Positions 46,412-58,847 of a stretch of 64,000 nt of DNA are shown here, in pieces. Below the pieces are notes generated by a model. That model saw nothing but the letters and a program-made list of their open reading frames with translations. It made no database searches and was not told where the DNA came from. The DNA comes from Dipteronia dyeriana (Eukaryota > Streptophyta > Magnoliopsida > Sapindales > Sapindaceae), in assembly GCA_032871835.1 (NCBI GenBank), contig CM065295.1, forward strand, positions 63,299,687 to 63,363,686. Direction: 5' to 3'. Every line of letters begins with the position of its first letter. The stretch's first letter is position 1. Made by a program: the position numbers and the translations under genes.

Positions 46412-47211
46412 TTTATGAAATCATTTGTTTCCATGGGCTTCATAGGCCTTTTATTTTGTAGTTGCCAGTTAGTAGTTTGTAAGTAAGCATTTAATGCTGT
46501 AAATATGGACCAGGCCCAACTGGGCTGGTTCGTCCGAAATGGATCGGATTAGGTTCGGTCCGCAAAGGAGGCGTGCCGGACCAAGCACGACACGTATGTG
46601 TGCCGCGTATAGGACCAGGGAGTGTTGATCTGACGTGTCGGTCCGTGGCGTGCTTAGTCGAGCTGGCGGCACGGTGGGCCAGCACGCCAGTCCACTCGCT
46701 GGTCTGGCTGTTTGGTCAGATTTTTTTTTTTAACCAATCACCAACCAACGGTTGAATTTTTTAACTTAACCCATTGGTAGTAAAGAAAATTACAAAAAAA
46801 CCCTCGACTGTTATAATTTATATTTTGACCCACAATTCTAGTTTTTCTATAAATATCCCAATCTATTTCATTTTTCATTCACTTTCTCTCATTCTCTCTC
46901 TCTATCCATTTCCCAAATCTCTACACATTTTCATTCAATTTGATTTTTACTATCTCTCTACACATTTTTTAATAGTATTATACTAATTTTCTATTATCTA
47001 TCTATCTATTATTCTCTTTATTTTCTACCAACACATAAAAATTTTAAGGTACATTTATCTTTAAATGTTATCATTTGTTTATATTAGTAAATTTATAATG
47101 TTATGTAAACACTTTAGTTAATATTATTAATATATTTTTTTAGTTAGGAAATTAATTTTAATTTTTATAGAGTATATTAATCAACATTATGTGTACTTGT
47201 AAAGCAGTGAA

Positions 47212-47214
<3 letters not shown>

Positions 47215-47295
<81 letters not shown>
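47215..47295. repeat. (AT)n microsatellite
   Basis: About 80 bp of near-perfect AT dinucleotides, within the predicted hAT intron. Confidence 0.95.
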
Positions 47296-47296
<1 letters not shown>

Positions 47297-47309
47297 TGTT
47301 AGTAAAATA

Positions 47310-48905
47310 AGCATTATATGTGTAGTACTTAATTTAAATATTTTTAAGTTAGTAAATTTATGATTTTAAAGTTTAGTAGTTAATTTAAATATATTTTGTT
47401 AGTAAATTTATGATTTATAAGTTTATAGTAAATTTATGATTTATAAGTTTAGTTGTATATTTGAATATATATATTTTTTATAAATGAATGATTTATAAGT
47501 TTAGTAGTGTATTTGAATATATTTTGTTAGTAAATTTATGATTTTTTTAAGTTTAATAGTTTATTTGAATATATTTTGTTAGTAAATTTATGATTTTTTA
47601 AGTTTAATAGTTTATTTGAATTTATTCTGTCAGTAAATAATTTTTTAAGTGTAGTAGTTTATTTGAATATATTTTGTTAGTAAATTTATGATTTTTAAGT
47701 TTAGCAGTTTATTTGAATATAAGTTTTTAGTAAATTTTTTATTTTTAAGTTTAGTAGTTTATTTGAATATATTTTGTTAGTAAATTTATGATTTTTATGT
47801 TTAGTAGTTTATTTGAATATATTTTGTTAGTAAATTTATGAATTTTTATGTTTAGTAGTTTATTTGAATATATATTTTAGTAAATTTATGAATTTTTAAG
47901 ATTAGTAGTTTATTTGAATATATTTTGTTAGTAAATTTATGGTTCTTTAAGTTTAATAGTTTAATTGAATACATTTTGTTAGTAAATTTATGATTTTTTT
48001 TTTTTAAGTGTAGTAGTTTAATTGAATACATTTTGTTAGTAAATTTATGATTTTTTAAGTTTAGTAGTTCAATTGAATGTAAATTTTTTATTTTTAAGTT
48101 TTGTAGTTTATTTGAATATATTTTATTAGTAAATTTATAATTTTTAAAGTTCAGTAGTTTATTTGAATATGTTGTTTTTAGAAAAGTTTTTATTTTTAAG
48201 TTTAGTAGTTTATTTGAATATATTTTATTAGCAAATTTTTTATTTTTAAGTTTAGTAGTATATTTTAATATATTTTGTTAGTAAATTTATGACTTTTTGA
48301 GTTTAGTAGTTTATTTGAATATATTTTGTTAGTAAATTTATGAGTTTTTATGTTTAGTAGTTTATTTGAATATAATTTTTAGCAATTTTTTTATTTTTAA
48401 GATTAATAGTTTATTTTAATATATTTTTTTTAGAAATTTTTTGATTTTTAAGTTTAGTAGGTTATTTGAATATATTTTGTTAGTAAATTTATGGTTTTTT
48501 AAGTTTAGTAGTTTATTTGAATATATATATTTTAATAAATTTATGATTTTTTTAAGTTTAGTAGTTTATTTGAATATAATTTTTTAGTAAATTTTTTATT
48601 TTTAAGTTTAGTAGTTTATGTGAACATATTTTGTTAGTAAATTTTTTATTTTTAAGTTAGTAGTTTATTTGAATATATTTTGTTAGTAAATTTATGATTT
48701 TTTAAGTTTAGTAGTTTATTTGAATATATATATTTTAGTAAATTTATGATTTTTAATTTTAGTAGTTTATTTGAAAAAAAATTGTTAGTAATAAATATTT
48801 TATTTTAAAGTTTAGTAGTTTATTTGAATAAATTTTGTTAGTAATAAATTTTTTATTTTTAAGTTTAGTAGTTTATTTAAATATTTTTTTTGGTAAGTTT
48901 ATGAT
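47310..48905. repeat. ~50-bp minisatellite, about 30 units
   Basis: Unit: TTTAAGTTTAGTAGTTTATT, then TGAATATATTTTGTTAGTAA and ATTTATGA, 45-51 bp with small indels. It fills almost all of the predicted intron up to the acceptor. Confidence 0.9.
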
Positions 48906-48925
48906 TTATATTTGTATTTCAGGAA

Positions 48926-50928
48926 ATGGATCCTACCAAATAGCCTTATTTTTCGGACGGTTTTAACATGCTGAACGATGATCTTGATCTTTCAGCATCT
49001 ACGGAAACCCAAACGGGACCTTCCGGTTCTACCGCTACATAAACATCGCGTCCTAAAAGTTTTACATCCAATGTTTGGCATTGTTTTGACATATTACAAA
49101 TGACACTCCCAAATGGGACGACGGGCCCCAGAGCTAAATGTAAGTTTTGTCTTAAGAACTATTCCAGTAGTAGGAATGGCACCGGTCATTTGAGAAGACA
49201 TATGGAGAAATGCATGCATGCACATGAATAGGTAGACACTAGAACCCAAACATTACTACAATGGCACCCAGACGGGTACGTTACGACCTGGCGGTACGAC
49301 CCCCGTATGCTAGAGATTGCTTTGCACGATTCATTCTACAAATTGATGAACATATCAATTTTGCTGACAACAGTTTTTTTTCAAGAATTTGTCACATCTG
49401 CATTAAACCCCCAATTTGAAACTGTTTCTAGAACCACCACTAGAAACAATTTGATAAGATTGTTTGAAACTGAAAGAGTTGAGTTGAATGCTGAATTATA
49501 GCATTTAAGTGTCTCTACTGCATTAACCTTTGATATTTGCAACTCTTGTTCCAAACAAGACTTTTCATGTGTCACTGGACACTACTTAAATTTTGATAGG
49601 AGGATACAAAAAAATTCTTAGTTTTCGTCCTATAGATTTTGCACATGCCGCTGAAAATATTTTCAATGCCATTCTTTCTGATTTAGAAACATATGAAATC
49701 ACAAATCACATACTTTCTATTACATTAGATAATGCATATGCAAACACTAACTCTATTGCATTGTTTGTTGAAAGAAATATCCTGCAAGATGGAGGTTATT
49801 TCTTCGATCAATGGTGTGTATGTCATATAATAAATTTAGTTGTATAGGCTGATTTGAAGGAAGTAAGTGATGGTGTAGATCGCATCAGATATGTTATTTC
49901 TTGGATTGGCAGTTCAAATCCTAGATTCCAAGAATTTTGTAAACACTATACATTAAAATGGTCTACACCCTTGATGATTCCAAACCGATATGCCGGTAAG
50001 ATGGAACTCTACTTACTTAATGCTAAAAAAATGTTTGCCGTATGATACAACTATTACAGGTTTTTATAACATGAAGCTGGCCAAACTTGGCCGTACACAA
50101 GCACAAGCACTGACGTTAGAAGATTGGCATGTGGCAAGGGTTTTTGTAGAATTTTTATATATTTTTTAAAAAGCCACTGTAACTCTTTCCGGGATCTATT
50201 ATCCTACGTCTTCTCAGGCAATCCATCAAATAGTGGAAATGTTTGAAGTGTTAAACAGTTATAGGAAAAATGTTCATTTAGGCCCTGCAGTGCAGTTGTT
50301 GCCATGGAGACAAAATTGAAAAAAATATTGGGTTAACATTCCTCTACTCCCTTAAGTGTTATAGTAGATCCTAGGGTTAAATTATCTGGTTTAGAAGTTT
50401 TGTTTAAGTTTATTGGTACTAATTTTGTAATAGATTATAAAGAACAGGTTACTGACATTCAAAACAAGTTGTTCGAAATTTTTCGTATTTTTGAGTGCAG
50501 GTTTTGCAGTATTGACACCTAACCATCAATAGAATCGGAGATACGGTCGAAGCAAACAAGTTGGAGCATTCTCAAACGCCGAAAAAAGGACAAATCAACA
50601 AGTACTTCTTCAGGCTAGAAAGTTGGCTTATCTTCTTATACGTACCGAACTGAATGATTACCTTAAAGCACAGTTCGATGCTATTGAAGACAAGGAAGAG
50701 TTTGATTTGTTGTTATGGTGGAAGACCTATACATACAGGTATCCGATGCTATCACACCCAGCAAGTGACGTACTGGTCATCCCCATGTCCGCATTGTCTT
50801 CAAAACATGCATTCAGAACTAATGGACGCATAATTAAACCAAGAAGAAGCTGTTTATCTTCAGAGATGGTGGAAGTATTAACGTGTCTTTGGGATTGGGA
50901 GCATGTTAAAAAGTGGTTGCAAAACTAA
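48926..50928 (+). pseudogene. hAT transposase of element F (BED finger, hATC)
   Basis: ATG at 48926, with a stop five codons later (MDPTK*). The same frame then gives a BED zinc finger (VWHCFDILQMTLPNG, AKCKFCLKNYSSS, GTGHLRRHMEKC). Later pieces: GYKKILSFRPIDFAH-type core segments near 49600-49840 with LSITLDNAYANTNS, QWCVCHIINLVV, then DRIRYVISWIGSSNPRFQEF. The hAT-like domain reads VIVDPRVKLSGLEVLFKFIG near 50370, and hATC reads FDLLLWWKTYTYRYPMLSHP and IIKPRRSCLSSEMVEVLTC. Many stops and frameshifts. Downstream to 51177 is non-coding. Clearly dead. Confidence 0.85.
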
Positions 50929-51425
50929 ACTATAGATAACGAACTTATTCTAAATTTCAATAATCTATATGTTGATGAGGCTTCCGGTTCTAGTAGTAAT
51001 CAGGTCTAGAACTATGTTATACTTATACATGTACATTTACTTGTAAATTGTTAAATTGTAATACGATTTACATGTCCATGCTCTTCGATGCAGCATGGAC
51101 TAGGCCCGACTCGTTTTCAAACACGGGCATGCATGCCAAATCACGTTGGGCTGGACCGGTCCACATTCACAACACTATAAGCATGTAGCATTAAATATGA
51201 CTATACGAGTAAGATTTGCTTACATGTCAATACCTTCTTCTACAGCCGCATTTATTATTATTATCGTTAGTTAAATTTCATCAAGATTCCTACTTGTTTA
51301 TGAAATATTATCTTTTTAAATATTGTTATCATATTAGCAACATTACTCCCTACTGTTTTTAAAATATATCTCTTTTATCCCTTTGATCAAATTATTAATG
51401 GTTAACTACGACTATATTTATTTTA

Positions 51426-52949
51426 GGGCAAATTGCACTAACTTTCCCTGACTATATACATAATAACACTGAAACCGAAAAAAATACTATAATTACACAT
51501 ACTTACCCTTGATCTGTTGACCACCGTTACTCGATCATGGAAAATGAGAAAAGTCTATTTTGCCCTTAGACTTTTATTTAGATGATAATAAAAAAAATAA
51601 AGAGAGACCAATTAATAAACCAAATAATTAATTAAAAAATAAATTTAGTTGATCTCAGATCTCCATTAAATGAATTCTTCATCAAATCAAATACAAATTC
51701 ATCAAACATAAATTCATATTTTTCAATCTCATATAAATCTTTCTATAGTATCAAGCACATATCAAACTTCTGTAATCTCAAACAAAAATCCATCTGCTAA
51801 TCAAGCAAATAAAAAAATTAACACAAAAAGGAAGAAACTTTCCAGATTATTTTTCTTCCGGAAATGATTTCCTCATCATATCAAACACAAATTCATCTTT
51901 TACAATCTCAAACACAAATCAATCTTCTAAAATAACACAATATCAAACACTGATCAATCTTCGACAACATCAAACACAAATCAAACTTCTATAATCTCAA
52001 ACAAAAATCCATATGCTATAATCTCAAACTAATAAAAAAAATTAACAAAAAAAAAAAACATTCCAGAACTTTTTTCTTATGTAAATCAATTCTTCATAAA
52101 TTCAAATAGGAATACATTTTCTTCATTGTCAAATAGAAACCAATCTTGTATTGTTCAAACTTGATGGATTGGTATATTACAAAAAAAAAAAAAATTGGAA
52201 AAAGAATGAAGTAGCAAATCTAAGATGTCACTTCATCTCTTTGATGGAATCACCTCTTTCGCTCCATCTATGATGGAATCCACTCCATCTCTGTGATTGG
52301 AAGATGGAGAGACTGCCAATGAAGATCGTGAACCCAAAGAGGAGTTGATGCGACCATTGATTTCTCTGAGTCTCTCTCTATAAATTTATTCACAATATCT
52401 TATAGCTCCATCTTCGCTGGAAAGATCGTCTTCTTTTTTTAGTTATGTTTAAAACGATTTACGAAAATCTTTCCAAGAAAAAAAAAACAATAAAGATTTG
52501 TTACGGTTCTAGTTTTGCTCGTTTTTTTAAATTAAAAAAAATCAAGTTTAAAAACATCACAAAGATGAAAAGATATTTGTCATTTTTGTCTTATTTTTCA
52601 TTTAATTATTTATTTAGTTTAATTAATTTTAATTTTTTTATGATGGTGTAGCAAGTTGTGATTGGATAAATTACTTTTTTATTTCAATTATTTATAATAC
52701 TATACAAAAAAACAAATTTACCCCTCTGATGTTACTGACTAAGGATAGTCAACTATTGACCACCATCAGTTAATGGGTCAGAGGGTATGTTTGTGTTATT
52801 ATGGAAACTTTTTCGATTTTAGTGTAATTATATATATAATCAGACACCATCAGTTAATGGGTCAGAGGATATGTTTGTTTTATTATGAAAACTTTTTCGA
52901 TTTTAGTGTAATTATATATATAATCAGAGTAAGTTATTGTAATTCGCCC
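51426..52949. mobile_element. Non-autonomous MULE with perfect 9-bp target duplication
   Basis: TTTATTTTA occurs exactly at 51417-51425 and 52950-52958. Ends GGGCAAATTGCACTAACTTT and (reverse-complemented) GGGCGAATTACAATAACTTA extend as TIRs for about 100 bp, including TATATACATAATAACACT against TATATATATAATTACACT. The core (51640-52140) has diverged repeats of TCAAACACAAATC. No transposase. Confidence 0.85.
52761..52928. repeat. 84-bp tandem duplication at the right TIR
   Basis: CACCATCAGTTAATGGGTCA starts at 52761 and 52845; both copies run to TATATATATAATCAGA. The subterminal part of the right TIR is therefore present twice. Confidence 0.9.
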
Positions 52950-52958
52950 TTTATTTTA

Positions 52959-53458
52959 TATAAAAAAAAACTATGATTGTATGTATCAAAAGTATGACTT
53001 TACCCTTGTTAATATACAATACAAACAGAAAATGTTAGTTTTATTAATAATTTTTATTACAATTCTACTTTCCATAATATATTTCAAATACTTTCCATAA
53101 TTTAATATTAAAAAGATTTATAAAAATTAAATAACAATAAAAATATTTTCTAATATTAAAACACAATATATATAAAAATTGATAAATTTAAATAAAAGAA
53201 GTGAAAATTATTAATTAAAAGATTAAAATAGATAAATATATAAAAGATGATTTAAAAAAACAAGAAAAAGAAGATCCCTATCGTCGAGCAATGGAGAACT
53301 AGATAGTGATTCTCCATCGGTCAACGATGGAGAACCCATTTTGGATCCCCATCACAAGTGGAGACATAAAGATGAATCTCCACTATCGAAGGAGGTTGGA
53401 TCTCCACAACTAGATGGACCACCATAAATGGTGGAGATCTTGATGGATATCCATTGTT

Positions 53459-53491
<33 letters not shown>

Positions 53492-53684
53492 CTTGCCATA
53501 GATTATTATGAAAATAACCAAAATTAACCCTAGTTTTATTAAGTTTGACTAACTTTGGACTGATATAAGGATTAAAATGATGTATTACTTTAAGAAATAT
53601 TAGGATTAAAATTGCTAACATAAAAAATTCGTCTAAAAATGTGGCATTTCGCAAAAACGTAGATACTTTAGTGAATTTCCCATT
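52959..53684. other. AT-rich DNA, no gene
   Basis: 53270-53460 has repeated GGAGAT/ATCTCC words (CTCCATCG, GGAGATCTTGATGG) and an (AT)n at 53459-53482. No domain-bearing frame. Confidence 0.5.
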
Positions 53685-53687
53685 ATT

Positions 53688-55458
53688 CACTACAAGAAAA
53701 TTAAGCTATAGGGACGAAATTTATTGGGACGAATAAAATTCGTCCCAATAGAACATCTATTGGGACGCAATAACATATTCGTCCCTAAAAATTTAAAATC
53801 TAAAGAAACTTTTAAGGACGAAAAAATTCATCCCAACAGAATGTCTATTGGGACGAATTTTTTTTTTCGTCCTTAAAGAGGACAAACCCGACAAGACTTA
53901 TAAGGACGAAAAATATTTGTCCCAATAGAATGTGTATTGGGACGAAATAAATCATTCGTCCCAGTAGAATTCTATTGGGACGAAAATTATTCGTCCTAAA
54001 AAGTTTAACAATTTTTTTTAAAAGAAAAGGGAAAAAAATTAGAGGTTATTTTATTAAGAAAAAAAATTATATTTATTGCTGATAATGATTTATCGATATT
54101 ACATTTTTTCATTTTCTGTCTTTATCTTTTAAAATTTTTCTAAGAGACAAATATCATAATTAAATTTGCTTCAATTTTTTATATTAATTACTATAGATTA
54201 ATTCAAAAAATTACGAAAAATTATATATTTATTTTTATAAATATAATAAACAAAAAATTAAAATTCAAAACTACTTTTTAGAAAAGTTGTTAAACATTTA
54301 TCTTTCCCTTTGTGATAGGAATTCAAATATTAAATTTGTCGATTAAATTGAAAAATGTAAAGAAAGTCTCTCTAATCCGTATATGATTAACAATATACCA
54401 TTTCATCTGACAATATGTGATTTGAAAAAAAAATAGTTAATTAAATGCTACAATAATTTTTTAACAAGAAAATAAATTATTGGAATTAATTTACAACAAA
54501 AATGTAATAACATGTAAATGTTATATATAAATTGTATGTTTTAATTAATAAATTCGAAGTAGTAGCAAAGTGGATAAGCTTTGCTTTAGTTTCAGGTTAG
54601 AGGTTCGATGCTAGTGGATGAAACATTAAATAAGGCTCGATTACGATGGGAAGGTTGTGATGATAATGAGATGTGGGTGAGTGGGTAGTGGGATGATAGG
54701 GTTCCAAACAATGTGGGTAAATTTACTCATAAATCGCAAATGTGGGTAGAAATCTCTACTAAAGTGGGAGTTTCTTTTCTAGTTCATTCTTGTAACCATT
54801 GAACTAATAGTTTAATAAATTATTATCTAAGAAATATTTTTAATAGCCATTTGTATATCATACAAACTAATTATAAAGATTACTGGAATCAATTTTAATT
54901 ATCCAATAATAATTTTTTAAAATTTGTTCAATACAATTTTAATTTTAATAAAAACAAGTAATAACATTTTATATTATATATAAATAGTTTTGCATCATTT
55001 ATAAAAGTTAAAGTTGTGTAGTGTAATGGTTTGAACTCTACACAATCGAATGTAAAAAGACGAAAATTAATTGTCCCTATAGAAATTAAAATTTTATAAT
55101 ATATGAAATTAATGTATGGTGAGACTAGAACCCCTGACCACTAGGTGTGGAAGGGATGTCTATAACCATCATTGAAATAAAATTTTTGATTAGTGGAATA
55201 AAAATTAAATTTATAATAAGAGGTTGATTAAAAATCATAAATAAAATTTTAACAACCAATATATTTTATATATAAATATTGTGCAAATTTAAACAAATTG
55301 AAGCAATCGGTCCGGCGGTTAAGGCTTCAAATCACTTTTGGTCATGGAAATCTGGATGGGGTGTGCTAGTATGTGGTAACGTGTATGGTTGTACTGTGTT
55401 GGGACAAAAAAAAAAATCGTCCGAATAGCTTTTTTTGCTTTTTTTTTTTGTTGTAGTG
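53688..55458. mobile_element. CACTA-type non-autonomous element 1
   Basis: Begins CACTACAAGAAAATTAAGCT and ends ...TTGTTGTAGTG, with target duplication ATT (53685-53687 and 55459-55461), the 3-bp size of CACTA elements. Subterminal repeats of GGGACGAA and TTCGTCCC crowd 53710-54000. No transposase. A tRNA-like box pair lies in the core at 54563-54612. Confidence 0.8.
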
Positions 55459-56684
55459 ATTATTAGTATTATTATTGTTGTTGATGACTTGTTTACAAAG
55501 GCTTTGAATTGATTTTTATCTTTATTTATTGCAATCAATTTGAAAAACCACGATTTGTCATGAACAGTTAAAAGTATTCTTTGGGAGCATTTACTACAAG
55601 AAAAAAGAGCAATAGCAACGAACCAATATAGTCACAAAAACATTTAATTCGTTACAAAAGTTCGGTGGCAATAAAAAAAAAATTGTCGCGTATTTCGTTA
55701 CATTAGATTAAGTAAATGCAACATAGTTTAGTTTCGTTACTACAGATATATTTATCAACGAATTAGTTATGCGGTAAAAATTGCGTTTGGGTAAAGAAAC
55801 TTTTTTATTGTTAGAAATATATTGTTACAACAATATATATTGTCATAAAAGATACGTTTCAGTGATAAAATAAATATCATAATGTTGGAACTTCATAAAT
55901 TAATCAAATTAAAACGGTAAGCTTTTGCTACCTGACTACAAGGCTTGATTTGATATCAATTGCACAATTTTCATTTATAACATATATGAGCTGTTGGAAA
56001 TAAAAAAAATTATTAGATAAATTTAATTTTTTTCAACTAATCAAAAATCTAATTTATACGATAGACATATATTAAAAAGTATTTATAGGATTGCAAATCG
56101 GGTTTGTAAATCATTTTTTTTCCAAATCAAGTTTTAGTTTTTTAGTTTCTAGGTTTTTATTTCTCAGTTTCTGTGTTTTTCAATTGATTGGATTTGTTGT
56201 TTGTTCATGCACAAAAAAAATCTCTACCAAATTAACTGGAGTATCCCATGAATAAGATCTCCACTATTTTTTATTATTTCATTTTTTTTATTTAATTAAA
56301 TGACCAATACCTTAAAAGTTAGCGAGGAGGAAATAATAATACCCCTAATTTGTTTTGTCCCTATATCTCAATTTTGTGGTAGTGTTAATTTTAAATTATT
56401 ATTAAAACCTTAAGTAACGAATTATATTTATCTCGAGAATATATCTTTAAGGACAAAATCTTGTTTGCGTGGCTAGAACACTTGTAGTGGCAATGAAGAA
56501 TTTAAGGTCACTATGACATAATATTTATAGTAACGAAATTTATATGGGGTCACAATAACTGATATTTGTAGTAACGAAATTTATGTTTCCTTACTAAAAA
56601 TACTTTCTAGCGACAAATATTTTATTGTTGCTAAAGACTGTTATTCTATGGTAACGAAATTTATATATTGTCGCAAGAACTGAT

Positions 56685-57577
56685 TGTTGGGGATTTGAAC
56701 CGATAATCGCGGAATCCTCATGCCTTATATACTCTCATAACTCATGACAATTAATAACGTCTATAACAGAAAAAATAGATGAGAGAAAATAAACCAATCA
56801 CAACAGATGATATATGTGGAAAATCCAAATCATGTAAAAAACCATGGACCGTTAGGACGACAGAGAAAGTTCCATTATATGATAATTTATTACAACTATA
56901 TACTCCTGGATTCTCTCTCACACCACAACCCCAAACCATGCTCACAACGCTCACATGATCCTCACCAAGAAACCCCTAATATCCCCTAGGTCTCCCCTGA
57001 ATATCATCCACAAATCTCTAACTTGATCCACTGATATTCTCTTAGATGTCTCCCTGGATATTTCCATGGGTCTCTCACCTAGATCTCTCCATTTTCTAAT
57101 GTTACATGGTGTTCTCTTTGCTCCACACCCTTAATCTAATAACATAGATATTAGGTCTATTTATACTAGTTATAGGGAGTTTAAGATAAAAGGAAATCTT
57201 ATTCCAAAACGTACAAGAATTACTTGTTCCACATAAATACTATTTTCTATTTATAAAAAAGTCTTCTTGTTAAGGAGAAATATTTTTCCTTCAAGCATAA
57301 GAATTTCCCAAAAGTACATTTTCCTTTTCCACCAAAGATTTCCCGTTTCATGCATGCTTATGATTGACTACGTTTCGAGTCACAGTTGTGCACCTCATTG
57401 CAAGTCACCTGGAATGCATCGCGTTCTTTGTTTCTTCTGTTCTTCTAGTCTTCAACCTCCCTCAAACAACACCATTCCAACTTCCAAACATTTTCCATGT
57501 CTCCAGGAAGCTCCACATCAATTGAGTACGATTTGGTTTAATTGGGTTCATTCGAGAATATAAGCCAAAAACTAACA
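56685..57577. mobile_element. Solo LTR, 893 bp, duplication CTGAT
   Basis: TGTTGGGGATTTGAACCGAT ... AACTAACA flanked by exact CTGAT (56680-56684, 57578-57582). Removing it restores a CACTA subterminal repeat (AACTGATATCTGTAGTAA). TGTGGAAAATCCAAATC and AAAACCATGG near 56815-56850 are typical of copia LTR leaders. Family not assigned. Confidence 0.85.
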
Positions 57578-57675
57578 CTGATATCTGTAGTAAAAAAAAT
57601 TTACCTTTCATCACTAAAAATACTTTCTAGCAACAAATATTTGATTGTTCATAAAAATATTTGTTAATAGATATT

Positions 57676-58725
57676 TTTGACGAATGACCAAAGTGGAATT
57701 TTTCACCCGTCCGATACTTGGTAGGATGCGCCGCCTGGTACTTGGTGGGATACACCGTCTGGTACCTGGTAGGGCATGCTTGGAAGAACCTACCTTGGAA
57801 CCAGTTTCCTTGTGACCTTAGAACCTTGATATCGCTATCTGAGAGAAAGGTCAGTGCTGCTTCCCCAATACTACCACGCTTCGAGAAAGGCCAACTCCAA
57901 GGAGTTTTCTACCCAGTACCTAGATACCAGAATATATACCCAGTACCACTAAACACCTCTTATTTTCCAAGCAAGAAGTAGGAGTCCGGTCTATAATCCT
58001 TCATAGGTATATCACCTAACCACCTAGCAAGCGGAACGTCGCCAAGCACCAGTTGAGCAGATCAAGTACCATACCAGTACCAACAAAACACAGTAGATCA
58101 AGCGCCACGATAGTAGGAACACACCGATACTTCAGAGTACCATACCGCCAAGGTGTAAGAGCCAAAATTCTCCTCCGAGCAATAGCGTTGACTCCTTCAC
58201 CATTAAAGTGTCATAATGTGACCAAATAAGACAACAAATTTGACATTAATTTATATTCAAAACGAAATCAAAAAAGAAAACATGACGTAATCAATGGGAG
58301 CAATTCTCGCGTAATTCGACACCCTTTATTAATGCCAATCAATTTCGATAACATGACCAATAAATTAGTCTGAATTATAGGGATTTGATCGGCGAGAAAG
58401 GGAGGGTATAAATACAACATCTCAGTCCAGTGAAAGGCATTGAAAAATTAGAGATCAAGAGTAGAGTGTTTTTGCCATTTGAGAGAGTTTTAACCACCGT
58501 AGAGGAATTAGACACTTATCGACATGCAAGATTTCGCCATCTCCAGTTGTGCTTAAGAGATAGAGAGATTGAGAGATAATATTGCAGGATTAGCTTATAA
58601 TCGCCACTTCCATTGTTGCTCTCCACTTTACTTGTGTTACTCCAGTTGTTAATAAAGCAGTCGCTTAGTTATATTCTCATTGTTCTTATCTACCTCTCTC
58701 ACCTTGAGAGAATTTCTAGCTAACA
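57676..58725 (+). mobile_element. Solo LTR, ~1050 bp, duplication ATATT
   Basis: ATATT flanks it exactly (57671-57675, 58726-58730). It ends GCTAACA; its start, TTTGACGAATGACC, looks like a damaged TGTTGACG. TATAAATA at 58407-58414 and an AGAGAG leader place it in plus orientation. U3 holds GGTACTTGGT-type repeats at 57711-57770. Possibly Ty3/gypsy by style, but no internal part remains to prove it. Confidence 0.75.
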
Positions 58726-58847
58726 ATATTGTTGTTGTTATTTCTCCGGTAACAAAATTTAATTTTCGTTACTACAAGTGCTCTCTAGCAACAAATATCA
58801 GAATGTTTTTAAAGATTTTGTTGCTATTACTCTTTTTTCTTGTAGCA

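Larger units (their letters stand above)
47049..48922 (+). other. Predicted 5' intron of the hAT transposase
   Basis: Donor TTTTAAG/GTACATTT (GT 47049-47050) and acceptor TTTGTATTTCAG/GAAATGG (AG 48921-48922). The acceptor is 3 nt before the transposase start. The intron is filled by an (AT)n tract and a minisatellite. Splicing is inferred from consensus only. Confidence 0.5.
46492..51177 (+). mobile_element. hAT element F
   Basis: Left end TAATGCTGTAAATATGGACC and reverse-complemented right end TAGTGTTGTGAATGTGGACC are imperfect inverted repeats. Flanks TAAGCATT (46484-46491) and TAAGCATG (51178-51185) match at 7 of 8 bases, the length of a hAT duplication. It carries a broken BED/hATC transposase and a large minisatellite intron. 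4686 bp. Confidence 0.85.
55592..58847. mobile_element. CACTA-type element 2, host of two solo LTRs
   Basis: Left end ACTACAAGAAAAAAGAGCAA followed by TAGCAACGAA, and right end TTTGTTGCTATTACTCTTTT followed by TTCTTGTAG, are inverted over about 28 bp. Subterminal repeats of the type AACGAAATTTAT and TTTCTAGCGACAAATATT recur (56400-56690, 57580-57660, 58740-58830). The outermost bases differ from CACTA, so the target duplication is unclear. Without the two LTR insertions it would be about 1.3 kb. Confidence 0.7.

Noticed and set aside
54563..54612. tRNA gene
   Set aside because: No cloverleaf with anticodon arm could be drawn; only box-like motifs.
55020..55060. Second tRNA-like sequence in the CACTA core
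   Set aside because: Only a weak B-box-like word, no A-box at a usable distance.
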